From G963662675 sp963662675 (GTDB lineage Bacteria > Bacteroidota > Bacteroidia > Bacteroidales > Prolixibacteraceae): a stretch of DNA of 64,000 bases. The notes under the pieces are model-generated. The model had not been told where the DNA came from. It was given only the letters and a program-made list of their open reading frames with translations, and did no database searches. Below, one piece after another: positions 35,254 through 44,619 of the stretch. The position numbers were made by a program, and so were the translations under genes. Every line of letters begins with the position of its first letter. The stretch's first letter is position 1. Location of the stretch: positions 682,001 to 746,000 of the forward strand of contig CAXXHP010000004.1 in NCBI GenBank assembly GCA_963662675.2. Reading direction: 5' to 3'.

Positions 35254-35628
35254 GTTTTAGCGTTTTTGGGTTTATGATGTTGCTTTTTATTCCGAAACAA
35301 TCTAGAAATAAAAACAAGATGTCTGTATACTTTTAAGTAAGGAATTTATCAACGTAATATAGACTGACTATAGCCAAATAAATAGGATGATAAACAACAC
35401 AGGCAAGGAAACATGAGCAAAGAAACGCCTCAGGTCTTTCAATAATGAGAAGAAGAGAACAGATATCGTTAATACGGCTTAGGACAAGCTCAGAAAATTG
35501 TTTTCAAATTTGCTTAGCCTGCAACACTCCAATTCACGTGCTGCAGGCTAAAGCAGTTGTTAAAAATATAAAATTGCATATCAGAAATCAGACTCGCATC
35601 TTCTATACAATTCAGTTATTCTTTTTTA
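35254..35628. other. Intergenic region without a supported gene
   Basis: AT-rich, with only a 64-codon plus-strand frame at 35445 that has no signal or conserved pattern. It should hold the promoter of the leftward esterase gene; I could not place a clear -7 box. Confidence 0.5.
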
Positions 35629-35970
35629 TTAATCCGTAACCTTCGTCAGAATTGACTCTTGGCCATCAGACATCCCTCCAGTCGATGTAATTTTCATTTC
35701 AGTATCATCAAAAGTCCCTGAACTCTTCATTACATTTCCCATAACATCTAGATCAAATGAAATTTTATTTCCATCTACAACAAGGTTTGACATTGGAAGA
35801 CCTCCCATTGGCGTATCAATAGTGCCAGTAAGGGCTCCATCAACCATTTCGAAAACATAAGTAATTTCCATTTCGCCACCTGAACTTTTCCATTTGCCTT
35901 CAACATTTGCAGCAATACTAATGACTGTCCCACAAAGGACTACTAAAAACGTGAACAATAACTTTCTCAT
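35629..35970 (-). CDS. Small secreted beta-rich protein, unknown function
   Basis: 113 residues with a Sec signal (LFTFLVVLCGTVISIAA). The mature part NVEGKWKSSGGEMEITYVFE, DGALTGTIDTPMGG, NKISFDLDVMGNVMKSSGTF and EMKITSTGG is a series of short strands like a small lipocalin-like or META-like barrel. Such proteins are common next to exported hydrolases in Bacteroidota. No catalytic residue is visible. Confidence 0.7.
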   Translation of the reverse strand: MRKLLFTFLVVLCGTVISIAANVEGKWKSSGGEMEITYVFEMVDGALTGTIDTPMGGLPMSNLVVDGNKISFDLDVMGNVMKSSGTFDDTEMKITSTGGMSDGQESILTKVTD

Positions 35971-36068
35971 CTTTGTAAAATTTAGATTTAATTATTTAGA
36001 CTTTTACACTAACTCAACAAGTTAGCATAAGCCAAATTACGAATGAGACATGTTATTTATATCACAAA

Positions 36069-36097
36069 ATCGAAGTATTCGTCTATTTTATCGGTAG
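36069..36097. promoter_or_regulatory. Second candidate AraC-type site, 21-bp spacing
   Basis: ATCGAAGT at 36069-36076 and ATCGGTAG at 36090-36097, start to start 21 bp, about 100 bp upstream of the small secreted protein at 35629. The spacing equals that of the ATCGGAGT pair at 30308, and both contain TTTTATCGG before the second half-site. Apart from this, 35971-36319 shows no gene. Confidence 0.35.
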
Positions 36098-36319
36098 ATT
36101 GGTGATTTACATCTATGGTATGCGATATCTATTTGAGATACTAGAAGAGATGAAATAGCAATTGGTTATGTAGCGAACAAGCCTACTGACAAACAACAAC
36201 TTACACCTACCGCAAAGTTCAACTTATCTGTATCGAAATCCAATTACAAATCAACACCAGCAAGGGACACTTATACCCAGACCGTATTCTCCACCTAAAA
36301 GGAGGAGTATTTGAGGCAG

Positions 36320-37147
36320 CTACAGTTTAATATTATTTAAGTTTAGCCCTTCGCTTTGCACAGATCTTGCATATTTCAAAGCGGGCCTTCCGAATACAAG
36401 TACACCAGCAATTAAATGATCATCTGGTATTCCGATTTGTTTTCTGATGTCAGGAATAATATCGCTAATCGCCCATTTCAGAAATCCATTCCAAAGCGTT
36501 CCTACGCCATTACTGTTGGCTAATAATTCAAAATAGCTCAAGGCAATATAACTATCGGCATCTGGTGTTGCAATACCTTTGGGTGCCGAAGCAATAAGTA
36601 AATGAGGTGCATCGCGAAATAGCACATCAATTTGTTTGCTATCCCACAACTGCTGAAGATCGGATAAAAAGGCCATCGATTCTGTTAATCGTCCTTCATT
36701 ATTAGCCTTTTTTATGCCATCGTATACCAATGTCCTTAACTTAGATAAATCCTCCTTGTTATCAACCACCGAAAACAATACCGCATTTTTATTGTGCCCG
36801 GTTGGAGCATAAGCTGCTGTTTCCAACATCTCTTGAATCAACTCTTTGCTTAGCTCTTCCTTCTTAAATTTACGGATAGAACGACGGGTTTTAAATAAGA
36901 TTGACATTTTTTTAGGATCAGGAATCTCCTCGCTTACCAAAACGCTATCTTCCGGATTTTTACCCCATATAGATAAGGCTCCTGTTGGACAAACCGCCAA
37001 ACAATGCTGACATTTGATACACTGGCCTTCTTTTCCATCCTGAATTTCAGGATATTCAGTTTTCCCATCGATAATTAATACCGGGCATTCCTGTGAACAG
37101 AGTCCGCACTGAGTACACTTAATCTTATCTATTTTGAAATTGATCAT
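36320..37147 (-). CDS. Nitroreductase-family protein with N-terminal 2[4Fe-4S] ferredoxin domain
   Basis: 275 residues. CTQCGLCSQECP and CIKCQHCLAVCPTGA bind two iron-sulphur clusters (residues 11-54). A nitroreductase/FMN domain follows: FKTRRSIRKFKKEEL, ETAAYAPTGHNKN and the C-terminal IAGVLVFGRPALKY. Such fusions pass electrons from the clusters to a flavin that reduces nitro groups, quinones or enones. Cytoplasmic, single-gene unit. Confidence 0.9.
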   Translation of the reverse strand: MINFKIDKIKCTQCGLCSQECPVLIIDGKTEYPEIQDGKEGQCIKCQHCLAVCPTGALSIWGKNPEDSVLVSEEIPDPKKMSILFKTRRSIRKFKKEELSKELIQEMLETAAYAPTGHNKNAVLFSVVDNKEDLSKLRTLVYDGIKKANNEGRLTESMAFLSDLQQLWDSKQIDVLFRDAPHLLIASAPKGIATPDADSYIALSYFELLANSNGVGTLWNGFLKWAISDIIPDIRKQIGIPDDHLIAGVLVFGRPALKYARSVQSEGLNLNNIKL

Positions 37148-37329
37148 TTTCGGTCTTTTTGCTTAGAAGCAGTAAAGATACAAATAGTGAGTTTATCTAG
37201 CCGCTTAAATTGATTCATCCAGCATGATTATTCTTTCGAAACAATAAAGCCGGTCGAGATTGAATCAAATGCAGTTATTTTCTTTTTTGTAGTTTTGACT
37301 TTTCAATTCACAAGCGTAAAAAAATCCGC

Positions 37330-37740
37330 ATGGTTCAACAACACGAAATATCTCTACCACAACTATCAAGAGGTTATCATCTGGTAACGAATTACATAAC
37401 TCGCGAGTTAGATAATATGCCCGAAAGAGGCTTGCTTCACATTCTTGTAAAACACAGTTCTGCCGGTATTACTCTAAACGAAAACGCCGATCCTTCAGTT
37501 CGAGATGATTTTGAAACCTTTATGAACAAGTTAATTCCTGAAAACGATCCGGCTTATACGCATATTTTTGAAGGGAGTGACGATATGCCTGCACATATAA
37601 AATCAGCTGTTATTGGGGCAGAGTTGACTATTCCAATTACAAACTACCGCTTAAACTTGGGCACTTGGCAGGGCATTTACCTATGTGAATTTCGGAATTA
37701 CGGAGGACCACGAAAACTCGTTTTAACAGTTTTCAGCTAG
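37330..37740 (+). CDS. yjbQ: YjbQ/UPF0047 family, secondary thiamine-phosphate synthase
   Basis: 136 residues, the usual length. Signature residues: GLLHILVKHSSAGITLNENA, DPSVRDDFETFMNKLIPEND, DDMPAHIKSAVIGAELTIPI and LGTWQGIYLCEFRNYGGPRK. The conserved His and Glu/Asp form the small metal/phosphate-binding pocket of this trimeric fold. Reported thiamine-phosphate synthase activity in E. coli YjbQ is weak, so the true role is open. Confidence 0.93.
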   Translation: MVQQHEISLPQLSRGYHLVTNYITRELDNMPERGLLHILVKHSSAGITLNENADPSVRDDFETFMNKLIPENDPAYTHIFEGSDDMPAHIKSAVIGAELTIPITNYRLNLGTWQGIYLCEFRNYGGPRKLVLTVFS

Positions 37741-37827
37741 AACAAAGAACAAACGCTCACTTTAAATTTGCAATGTTTTAATCCAATCATTTCTATTTTA
37801 TACCGCTTGTATTCTCGCATAAAAATA

Positions 37828-38085
37828 TCAACATCTACCTCTGGCACAGGGACTATTGGTTATAAAAACACCAAAAGCAAGACCCATTAATACATTCGAC
37901 ATGGCCTCGTCATTCCATAGTACTCTAGAGTCTGATCCCAGTGAAAGATAAAATAACACATACCCAATTAAAGCTCCTACTAGCCCATAAAGAACAGTCT
38001 TTTTTAAATGGGGTGAGTTCATGGTTCTTACGAACCAGCTCCCATCAGGTGTTACTTCAAGTTCCTTAAATTTGAAAGTTTTCAT
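37828..38085 (-). CDS. Small membrane protein, unknown function
   Basis: 85 residues. A charged N-terminus (FKFKELEVTPDGSWFVRTMN) precedes two hydrophobic segments (VLYGLVGALIGYVLFYLS and AMSNVLMGLAFGVFI), ending NSPCARGRC. No recognised domain. Confidence 0.55.
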   Translation of the reverse strand: MKTFKFKELEVTPDGSWFVRTMNSPHLKKTVLYGLVGALIGYVLFYLSLGSDSRVLWNDEAMSNVLMGLAFGVFITNSPCARGRC

Positions 38086-38100
38086 TCTATGCTATTTATG

Positions 38101-38240
38101 TTGACAATCAATTAGTCTTAATTGGACTTTGTGCACTTTCATAATCGTTTGAAAAACAGACGGGTTCGTTTGTTTTTCAAACGATTAACAATTCCAAATA
38201 TCAAAAGTGAAAATTGTACAATTAAGATTGAATTGCAAAA
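38101..38240. repeat. Large interrupted palindrome with perfect 17-bp apical stem
   Basis: TAATCGTTTGAAAAACA (38142-38158) and TGTTTTTCAAACGATTA (38171-38187) are perfect inverted copies around a 12-nt loop. Outer parts also pair: TTGACAATCAA/TCTTAATTG (38101-38125) with CAATTAAGA/TTGAATTGCAA (about 38217-38239), and GCACTTTC with AAAAGTGAAA. It lies 175 bp beyond the uvrB stop. A terminator core within a small mobile palindrome (MITE-like) is the simplest reading. Confidence 0.7.
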
Positions 38241-38360
38241 CTAGATGTTTAGAGCCACAAGCTCTGTGACCTAGGACACACAAAGGGTATAAACCTACTT
38301 AAAGATGACATTTTAGAAACAAGGCTATAAACTACTGTAATGAGTAGCTGTGGAGTATGG

Positions 38361-40376
38361 CTACTTTTTCTTTTTCAAGATTTCCTGAAGGCGGTACATA
38401 TCATCGCGCAAACGAGCAGCCTCAATAAAATCAAGATCTTTAGCCGCAGCCTGCATTTCCTTTTTGGTTTTAGCAATGGTTTTTTCCAACGCGTCGGCAC
38501 TCATATACTGCACAACCGGATCAGCAGCAATATCAGGATGCAGTTCTCCTCCCTCGTACGTTTGTTCCTTCTTTCTTTTATATCCGTAACCAATAATTTC
38601 TCGGGTAGCTTTCACAATGGCTTGCGGTGTAATACCATTTTCTTCGTTATATTTTAGCTGCTTCTCTCTGCGGTAGTTTGTTGAATCAATTGTTTTTTGC
38701 ATCGAGTTTGTGATCTTATCGGCATACATGATCACCATGCCATTTAAATTACGAGCAGCACGTCCCGCAGTTTGTGTAAGCGAACGCTCCGAGCGTAAAA
38801 AACCTTCCTTGTCAGCATCAATAATAGCCACTAGTGAGACTTCAGGTAAATCCAAGCCTTCACGCAACAGATTAATACCAACCAAGACGTTGAACACGCC
38901 TTTTCGTAAATTCTCCATGATCTCTATTCGCTCCATCGTGTCAATATCCGAATGAATGTAGCTCGTTTTTATACCCATACGGGTCAAATACTTACTCAGC
39001 TCTTCGGCCATACGTTTGGTTAGGGTAGTTACTAGAATCCGCTCATTTTTATCTATTCGAAGATGAATTTCGTTCATCAGATCATCAATCTGATTGATCG
39101 ATGGGCGCACGTCAATAATCGGGTCAAGCAAGCCAGTAGGACGAATAATCTGCTCCACCACCACCCCTTCCGACTTCTCCAATTCGTAATCTGCCGGAGT
39201 AGCACTTACAAAAACCGTTTGTGTTGCCAGACTTTCAAACTCTTCAAACCTCAACGGACGGTTATCCATAGCAGCCGGAAGACGAAATCCGTATTCCACC
39301 AAATTGGTTTTCCGTGAATTATCGCCACCATACATCGCCCTAATTTGCGGAATTGTTACATGGCTCTCATCCAGAATAGTAATATAATCTTTCGGAAAAT
39401 AATCCAGCAAACAAAAGGGGCGTGTACCGGCCTCTCGTCCATCAAAATATCGGGAGTAGTTCTCTACCCCGGGACAGTAACCCAGCTCACGCATCATCTC
39501 TAAATCAAACTCCACACGTTCCTGAATGCGCTTTGCTTCCAATGGTTTTCCAATCTCCTTGAAAAAATCGATCTGTTTTACCAAGTCATCCTGAATCTGG
39601 TGAATAGACGATTGCATCCTTTCTTTGGTTGTCACAAAAATATTGGCAGGATAGATAATGGCTGTTTCCAGCTTTTCAATTATTCCTCCCTCAACCGGAT
39701 CAAAACTGTAAATCTCTTCTATCTCATCGCCCCAAAAAATCATACGTACCGCATAATCAGCGTAAGCCAAAAAAACATCTACGGTATCACCCTTGACCCG
39801 AAAATTTCCACGCTGGAAATCAATCTCATTTCTGGAGTATAGAGAGTCAACCAAACGATGAAGCAATTGATTCCGGTTAATGACCTGTCCGGTTTTCACC
39901 TCGGTTACATTCTCATGAAAATCCTGAGGATTACCAATACCGTACAAACAAGAAACAGATGAAACCACAATTACATCACGTCTTCCAGATAATAAAGAAG
40001 AGGTTGTGCTCAAACGTAATTTTTCAATATCCTTATTAATCGACAGGTCTTTTTCAATATAGGTATTAGTGGAAGGGAGGTATGCTTCGGGCTGATAATA
40101 ATCGTAATAAGAAACAAAATATTCCACCGCATTATTGGGAAAAAACTGTTTCATTTCGCTGTACAACTGCGCAGCCAATGTTTTATTATGGCTGAGAATT
40201 AATGCCGGACGTTGAACCCGCTCTATAACATTGGCCATTGAAAACGTTTTTCCAGAACCAGTAACACCGAGCAATGTCTGAAACTTAACATCCTGCTCAA
40301 CGCCCTCCACTAGCTGTTTAATCGCTTCGGGCTGGTCCCCTGTTGGTTGATATGGTGCAACAATTTTAAAATCCAT
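38361..40376 (-). CDS. uvrB: Excinuclease ABC subunit UvrB
   Basis: 671 residues, the standard length. Walker A GVTGSGKTFSMA, the beta-hairpin region YYDYYQPEAYLPSTNTYIEK, DESHVTIPQ (DEAD-like motif), the helicase C-terminal motifs TLTKRMAEELSKYL, HSDIDTMERIEIM and GINLLREGLDLPEVSLVAIID, QTAGRAARN, and a C-terminal UVR motif (EMQAAAKDLDFIEAARLRDD). It loads onto damaged DNA with UvrA and recruits UvrC. It appears monocistronic. Confidence 0.99.
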   Translation of the reverse strand: MDFKIVAPYQPTGDQPEAIKQLVEGVEQDVKFQTLLGVTGSGKTFSMANVIERVQRPALILSHNKTLAAQLYSEMKQFFPNNAVEYFVSYYDYYQPEAYLPSTNTYIEKDLSINKDIEKLRLSTTSSLLSGRRDVIVVSSVSCLYGIGNPQDFHENVTEVKTGQVINRNQLLHRLVDSLYSRNEIDFQRGNFRVKGDTVDVFLAYADYAVRMIFWGDEIEEIYSFDPVEGGIIEKLETAIIYPANIFVTTKERMQSSIHQIQDDLVKQIDFFKEIGKPLEAKRIQERVEFDLEMMRELGYCPGVENYSRYFDGREAGTRPFCLLDYFPKDYITILDESHVTIPQIRAMYGGDNSRKTNLVEYGFRLPAAMDNRPLRFEEFESLATQTVFVSATPADYELEKSEGVVVEQIIRPTGLLDPIIDVRPSINQIDDLMNEIHLRIDKNERILVTTLTKRMAEELSKYLTRMGIKTSYIHSDIDTMERIEIMENLRKGVFNVLVGINLLREGLDLPEVSLVAIIDADKEGFLRSERSLTQTAGRAARNLNGMVIMYADKITNSMQKTIDSTNYRREKQLKYNEENGITPQAIVKATREIIGYGYKRKKEQTYEGGELHPDIAADPVVQYMSADALEKTIAKTKKEMQAAAKDLDFIEAARLRDDMYRLQEILKKKK

Positions 40377-40517
40377 CTTCGTCTTTTATTCCAAATAGCA
40401 TTAATCAAATTTCAAAAGTCTTTGAAAGTACTCATTCTAAATATATTTCAGAATCTCAATATTAGAATAATAACGACATACTGATCCTGAATTAACCACA
40501 GGATAACTTCCCAAAAA

Positions 40518-41507
40518 CTATTTTGTTAATTCCAGATAAACCGGAAAATGATCAGAAACTCCACCGTAATAGTTTGAACCGCCATATGTTCTATTTGGAG
40601 AAATTTCATTTCTATTATTTTTATGTTCCATCCATTCTTTCTGATAAATGTGTCCTGTCGGGTCAGTCGTAAAACCATCCCCATTCAGCAAAGTTGACGA
40701 AACAATCAAATTATCAAGCATATTCCATTCACCTTGATAATTGTAACTGCCCAATTTCTGCTCATCTAGCGGAATCATGAGGTTAATCAACCGAGAACCA
40801 CTACCCTCTTTTTTTGCTCCGAGAATGGACGACAAGCTGCTGTTTGTTGGTTCATCATTCATATCACCCATGACAATAATTTTTGATGCAGGGTCTTCTT
40901 CTAACAATTCATCAATTTTGTGTTTTAATATTCGGGCTACGGCTATGCGTTTTGGTTCTGTTTCCTCCAACCCGCCAACACGCGAAGGCCAGTGATTGAC
41001 AAAAAAATGAATTTTATCGCTCCCCAATTGTCCAAAGACGTGGAGAATATCACGTGTTCTAATTTCATTCACAGGAATTATTTCATGAGATATCTCTTTA
41101 AAATAATTTGCACGATATAGCAATGCCACATCAATTCCCCGTGCATCCGGACTATCCTGATGAATAATTTTATAATGTCCCTTACTCATCAACTTGGTTT
41201 TCAACAAATCTTCCAAAACAGAACGATTTTCAACTTCACAAAGCCCAATGATCTCAGGCAAATTTGAGGAATTGATGCCAACCAAAACCTCTCCAATATC
41301 ATCCAATTTTTTCTGATATCGCGTTGTTGTCCATTCCTTCTCACTTGTCGGTAAAAATTCATTATCGTTCACATGTGGATCATCTAACGTATCGAACAAA
41401 TTTTCAACATTATAGAAAACAACAGTTGCATGTTCCATTTGGGTTGATGTGCGGCAAGAAACAACCAAAATGCAGATAATTATAAAATATAAAGCTCTTG
41501 TTTTCAT
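40518..41507 (-). CDS. Endonuclease/exonuclease/phosphatase-family lipoprotein
   Basis: 329 residues; lipoprotein signal ALYFIIICILVVSC. EEP fold: VVFYNVENLFDT, EIIGLCEVENRSVLEDL (metal-binding Glu), VNHWPSRVGG, KIIVMGDMNDEPTNSSL and the C-terminal VSDHFPVYLEL (SDH motif). Exported nuclease or phosphoesterase, possibly for extracellular DNA or phospho-lipids. It starts 13 bp after the HAD gene stop, on the same strand. Confidence 0.9.
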   Translation of the reverse strand: MKTRALYFIIICILVVSCRTSTQMEHATVVFYNVENLFDTLDDPHVNDNEFLPTSEKEWTTTRYQKKLDDIGEVLVGINSSNLPEIIGLCEVENRSVLEDLLKTKLMSKGHYKIIHQDSPDARGIDVALLYRANYFKEISHEIIPVNEIRTRDILHVFGQLGSDKIHFFVNHWPSRVGGLEETEPKRIAVARILKHKIDELLEEDPASKIIVMGDMNDEPTNSSLSSILGAKKEGSGSRLINLMIPLDEQKLGSYNYQGEWNMLDNLIVSSTLLNGDGFTTDPTGHIYQKEWMEHKNNRNEISPNRTYGGSNYYGGVSDHFPVYLELTK

Positions 41508-41520
41508 ATTGATAGTGTAT

Positions 41521-42120
41521 TTATTCTCCTGTTGTAACCTGATAATAATTGGTTACATCTACGACCATCATTCCTGCCGCTTTTCCTGCCTGAATGCCAA
41601 GAGCACCATCTTCAAAAACCTGACATAGTGCAGGATCAATACCCATTCGTTCAGCACAACGCAAAAATGTTTCAGGATGCGGCTTACCATTGGTAATATC
41701 ATCCGAAGAAACAACAATATCGATATATTTATCCAAGCCCATTAAGCGCATCGTTTTATTTGCAATATATTCACCTCCACCTGTACCAACAGCCATAGGC
41801 AACACCCCATGATATTTTTTCACAATGTTAAAAACAGGTTCAATCAGAGACGCATTGTGCATGCTATTTTCATACTCCAACTCTTTTGTATTTCCCATTT
41901 CCTGGGGGTCGATCTGTTTTTTAAAAATCTCATTCAGCTTTTCAACAGTGGGATATAGCGGGACACCTGCTAATTGTTGAAAAAGCTCTACAGGTAGTTC
42001 AATTCCATATTTGGCAGCCGTATTCCTCCATGCGACATAATGGATTGGCATTGAGTCTACTATCGTTCCGTCTAAATCAAAAATAAGGCCTTTCGCCTTG
42101 GGGTCAATATCAAGTATCAT
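41521..42120 (-). CDS. HAD-superfamily phosphatase, beta-phosphoglucomutase-like
   Basis: 199 residues. FDLDGTIVDSMPIHYVAW carries the nucleophile Asp and the acid/base Asp, VGTGGGEYIANKTM is motif II, GKPHPETFLRCAERM holds the motif III Lys, and VFEDGALGIQAGKAAGMMVV is motif IV. The helical cap has the length of the PGMB/YqaB subgroup. Likely a sugar-phosphate phosphatase or mutase, as in E. coli YqaB. Confidence 0.92.
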   Translation of the reverse strand: MILDIDPKAKGLIFDLDGTIVDSMPIHYVAWRNTAAKYGIELPVELFQQLAGVPLYPTVEKLNEIFKKQIDPQEMGNTKELEYENSMHNASLIEPVFNIVKKYHGVLPMAVGTGGGEYIANKTMRLMGLDKYIDIVVSSDDITNGKPHPETFLRCAERMGIDPALCQVFEDGALGIQAGKAAGMMVVDVTNYYQVTTGE

Positions 42121-42222
42121 CTTGCTTTTTTTATACTAATTGACAAAAGTAACCATTTCATCAAGAACAAGTTCATTTTTTAGTTTACCAAAAAATGAAC
42201 ACATTTGTCAAAAATAAAACAA

Positions 42223-42609
42223 ATGGATCGTCAGGTATTTCTTACACTAACCACAAGCTCGCAATGGACACTGTTTTTAGCAATAGCTCTGCTCATTCTT
42301 TCTTGGGTTGAACGAAAAAAGATTTATCAACAAGGCGGACAACTACTTCTATTTTTGCTTGGTCTTTTTTCAAGCTGGATAATTACTAGCGGACAAATTG
42401 TTGCCACAGAAATAATTCCAGATCAAGCTGCCTCAGCAGAAACGCAAGCTCTATCCTATTTTCATTGGCTATTGGTTACCGGATTTTTAGGGCTGTTAGG
42501 CTTTGTGTTTAGTTTGGTAAAACCAAAGTGGGCAAAAATACCAACCCTTATTGCCATTCCCATTTCTATGGTTCTATTTTTTATGGTATATCAAATTCAG
42601 AGGCAATAA
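42223..42609 (+). CDS. Four-helix integral membrane protein, unknown function
   Basis: About 128 residues from ATG at 42223 (an upstream TTG at 42205 is less likely). Hydrophobic segments around WTLFLAIALLILSW, LLLFLLGLFSSWIITSG, WLLVTGFLGLLGFVFSLV and IPTLIAIPISMVLFFMVY. No conserved charged residues in the helices. Divergent from the HAD gene. Confidence 0.7.
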   Translation: MDRQVFLTLTTSSQWTLFLAIALLILSWVERKKIYQQGGQLLLFLLGLFSSWIITSGQIVATEIIPDQAASAETQALSYFHWLLVTGFLGLLGFVFSLVKPKWAKIPTLIAIPISMVLFFMVYQIQRQ

Positions 42610-42611
42610 AA

Positions 42612-42639
42612 AAGCTGCTTGTCAATAGACAAACAGCTT
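42612..42639. terminator. Bidirectional intrinsic terminator
   Basis: AAGCTGCTTGTC, a 4-nt loop, then GACAAACAGCTT, with an A-tract before it. It lies between convergent genes ending at 42609 and 42662. Confidence 0.85.
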
Positions 42640-42661
42640 CTCAGTAATATATTGTTTCAGC

Positions 42662-43954
42662 TTATTGTTTCGAATCTTTACAGGCATTATAAATACCATC
42701 AAACAACTCTTTCACATCTGCAGCAGCAACGGCTGAAAATGCAACACGAATGACATTGCTCAAATTGATGATGCCAATTCCATATTTCTCAATAAGTATT
42801 TTACGAACAAGTTCTCCATCCAATCCTTCAGCTAACTGCACACACATAAAGTATCCCGAATTGAACGGTAAAGCCGTAAAATATTCGCTATATCTGTCAT
42901 CAACCAATGCTTTTTGAACAGCCACATAACGCTCATTCATAATTTTGAATTTCGCTTCTTTTTGTTCGTTATAAGCAGCGTCTTCAAATGCTTTTAACAA
43001 CAACGACTGTGAAATATTGGCGGCATTAGAGATATTTCCACGAACAGCACCAGCAGTTTTTGCTTCAAGAGAAGTATACAATTCTGCATCTCCACCTTTA
43101 ATGCCGTAGGTCATAAATCCAACACGGAATCCCCAAACGTAATCTTCTTTTGTAGGTCCATCAATCTTTACCGCCAAAACATTTTCATGCAAATCACAAA
43201 TAGCACTAAAAATGCTTTCCGTTTCAATGCCTTCCTCATATACTAACCCAAAGTAAGCATCATCCGAAAAGACAACAATTTTATTTCCCTTTTCAGCCGA
43301 TTCTTTAATGATTTGAGCCATTGCTTTTGTTTCATCAGCCGTTGGTGAATACCCTGTTGGGTTATTCGGAAAATTCAGAATCAGAATTTTCTTGCCAATT
43401 CCACCTTCTTCAAGGCTTGCTTTGAAGGCATCCAAATCCAGTTGATTTCCTTTAAATAGCTTATATTTTTGAAGTTCTGCACCATATGCATGGTTCAATA
43501 TCAGGTTGTAATTTCCCCAAAACAAATCCGGAACAATTACTTTATCGCCATCATTTACAAACATATATCCAGCCATGCTTACACCATGCGTCAACGCATT
43601 GGTTACAACCGGCAAACTCAGCAATTTAGAACCCAAGCTTGGATTTTTCTCATACATCATACTTTTCCAACGAGCACGAATATCTGGTCGTCCATAACTA
43701 GGAGCATATGGAAAAACCATAGCAGGATCGAGCTTTACGTTTTGGGCAATACTCTCCAAACGCATTGGAGAACCATTATCTTCAACAGCTGCTCCAATAG
43801 TAGCATTAATCTTGGTTCCCTTTGCATCTGCAGTTTGTCCAAGAATCCCTTTTTTTGGAAAAAAGATATTCTTTCCTTTATCAGATAGTAAATCGAAAAC
43901 GACGGGGTACTTTTCCCGCATGACTTTGTTCAACTCTTCAGCTTGTGGATTCAT
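42662..43954 (-). CDS. PLP-dependent aminotransferase, class I/II
   Basis: 430 residues of fold-type I. ALTHGVSMAGYMFVNDGDKV, LNFPNNPTGYSPTADETKAM (substrate/PLP-binding Asn-Pro-Thr-Gly), VVFSDDAYFGLVYEEG (Asp to the pyridine N), VLAVKIDGPTKEDYVWGFRV (probable Schiff-base Lys) and IIN-LSNVIRVAFSAV near the carboxylate-binding Arg. Cytoplasmic. Substrate not determinable. Confidence 0.88.
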   Translation of the reverse strand: MNPQAEELNKVMREKYPVVFDLLSDKGKNIFFPKKGILGQTADAKGTKINATIGAAVEDNGSPMRLESIAQNVKLDPAMVFPYAPSYGRPDIRARWKSMMYEKNPSLGSKLLSLPVVTNALTHGVSMAGYMFVNDGDKVIVPDLFWGNYNLILNHAYGAELQKYKLFKGNQLDLDAFKASLEEGGIGKKILILNFPNNPTGYSPTADETKAMAQIIKESAEKGNKIVVFSDDAYFGLVYEEGIETESIFSAICDLHENVLAVKIDGPTKEDYVWGFRVGFMTYGIKGGDAELYTSLEAKTAGAVRGNISNAANISQSLLLKAFEDAAYNEQKEAKFKIMNERYVAVQKALVDDRYSEYFTALPFNSGYFMCVQLAEGLDGELVRKILIEKYGIGIINLSNVIRVAFSAVAAADVKELFDGIYNACKDSKQ

Positions 43955-44134
43955 TATCAGAATTTTAACTTTTACAAATTTCTTATTTGTTCTTCAATAA
44001 TAATATCAGGTGCAAGATATTAAAAAAACTAACTCAAACCTCACTATTGTTTTAAATTGAAAGTAAAATAGGTGCTATTATTAAAAATCGTAACATTTCC
44101 ATAAAAATACTACTCTAAAAATTTCAATCTGTAA

Positions 44135-44512
44135 CTATTTGAATAAATCATCATCCCGAATAATCATCATGATATCTGAATGAGGCAACATGATATATTT
44201 TTCATTATTGAATTCAATTTCAAAGCCGTTTTTTAATAAGTATACAGCCAAATCTCCCACTTTCGCCTGAAGTGGAATATATTTAACCCCATTATCTTTC
44301 CATGGTTCTTCGTCATTGGTAAGAGAAGGAATTGGATAACCGGGGCCTATTTTCACAATATAACCACTATAAATACTTTCACTTTTCTGAACTGACGGGG
44401 GCAAGTACAGCCCCGAAGGGGTTCTATTGGATTGGTTTTTGGGTTTTATTAAAACCCGGTCACCTATCATTATAAATTTTTCAAGATCTTTTTCTTCTAT
44501 TACAAGCGACAT
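44135..44512 (-). CDS. GroES-like co-chaperonin family protein
   Basis: About 125 residues: FIMIGDRVLIKPKNQSNRTP, SGLYLPPSVQKSESIYSGYI, VKIGPGYPIP, AKVGDLAVYLLKNGFEIEFN and KYIMLPHSDIMMI follow the 10-kDa chaperonin fold, with an insert of about 20 residues (PSLTNDEEPWKDNGVKYIPL) not found in GroES. An upstream ATG at 44533 is rejected because a -7 box TATATTTG (44531-44538) abuts it, which would place transcription start inside those codons. It is a stand-alone paralogue, not beside groEL here. Confidence 0.8.
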   Translation of the reverse strand: MSLVIEEKDLEKFIMIGDRVLIKPKNQSNRTPSGLYLPPSVQKSESIYSGYIVKIGPGYPIPSLTNDEEPWKDNGVKYIPLQAKVGDLAVYLLKNGFEIEFNNEKYIMLPHSDIMMIIRDDDLFK

Positions 44513-44530
44513 GACTACATTATTTTCATG

Positions 44531-44538
44531 CAAATATA
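44531..44538 (-). promoter_or_regulatory. Bacteroidota -7 promoter box for the GroES-like gene
   Basis: On the minus strand TATATTTG matches the Bacteroidota -7 consensus TAnnTTTG exactly, 18 bp before the ATG at 44512. This supports the shorter start. Confidence 0.6.
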
Positions 44539-44619
44539 AAAATATTGAAACAGAGAGAAATAGCGTATTGTTGATTTAAAACTATACTATTGAAGAAAAG
44601 CGCTGTGGTTTAACGAACA

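Noticed and set aside
35445..35639. 64-codon plus-strand frame
   Set aside because: No conserved feature; overlaps the 3' end of the secreted protein gene.
36180..36330. Peptide-like plus-strand frame ending HLKGGVFEAATV
   Set aside because: No start codon in reach and no recognised family; could be the tail of a lost gene but evidence is too thin.
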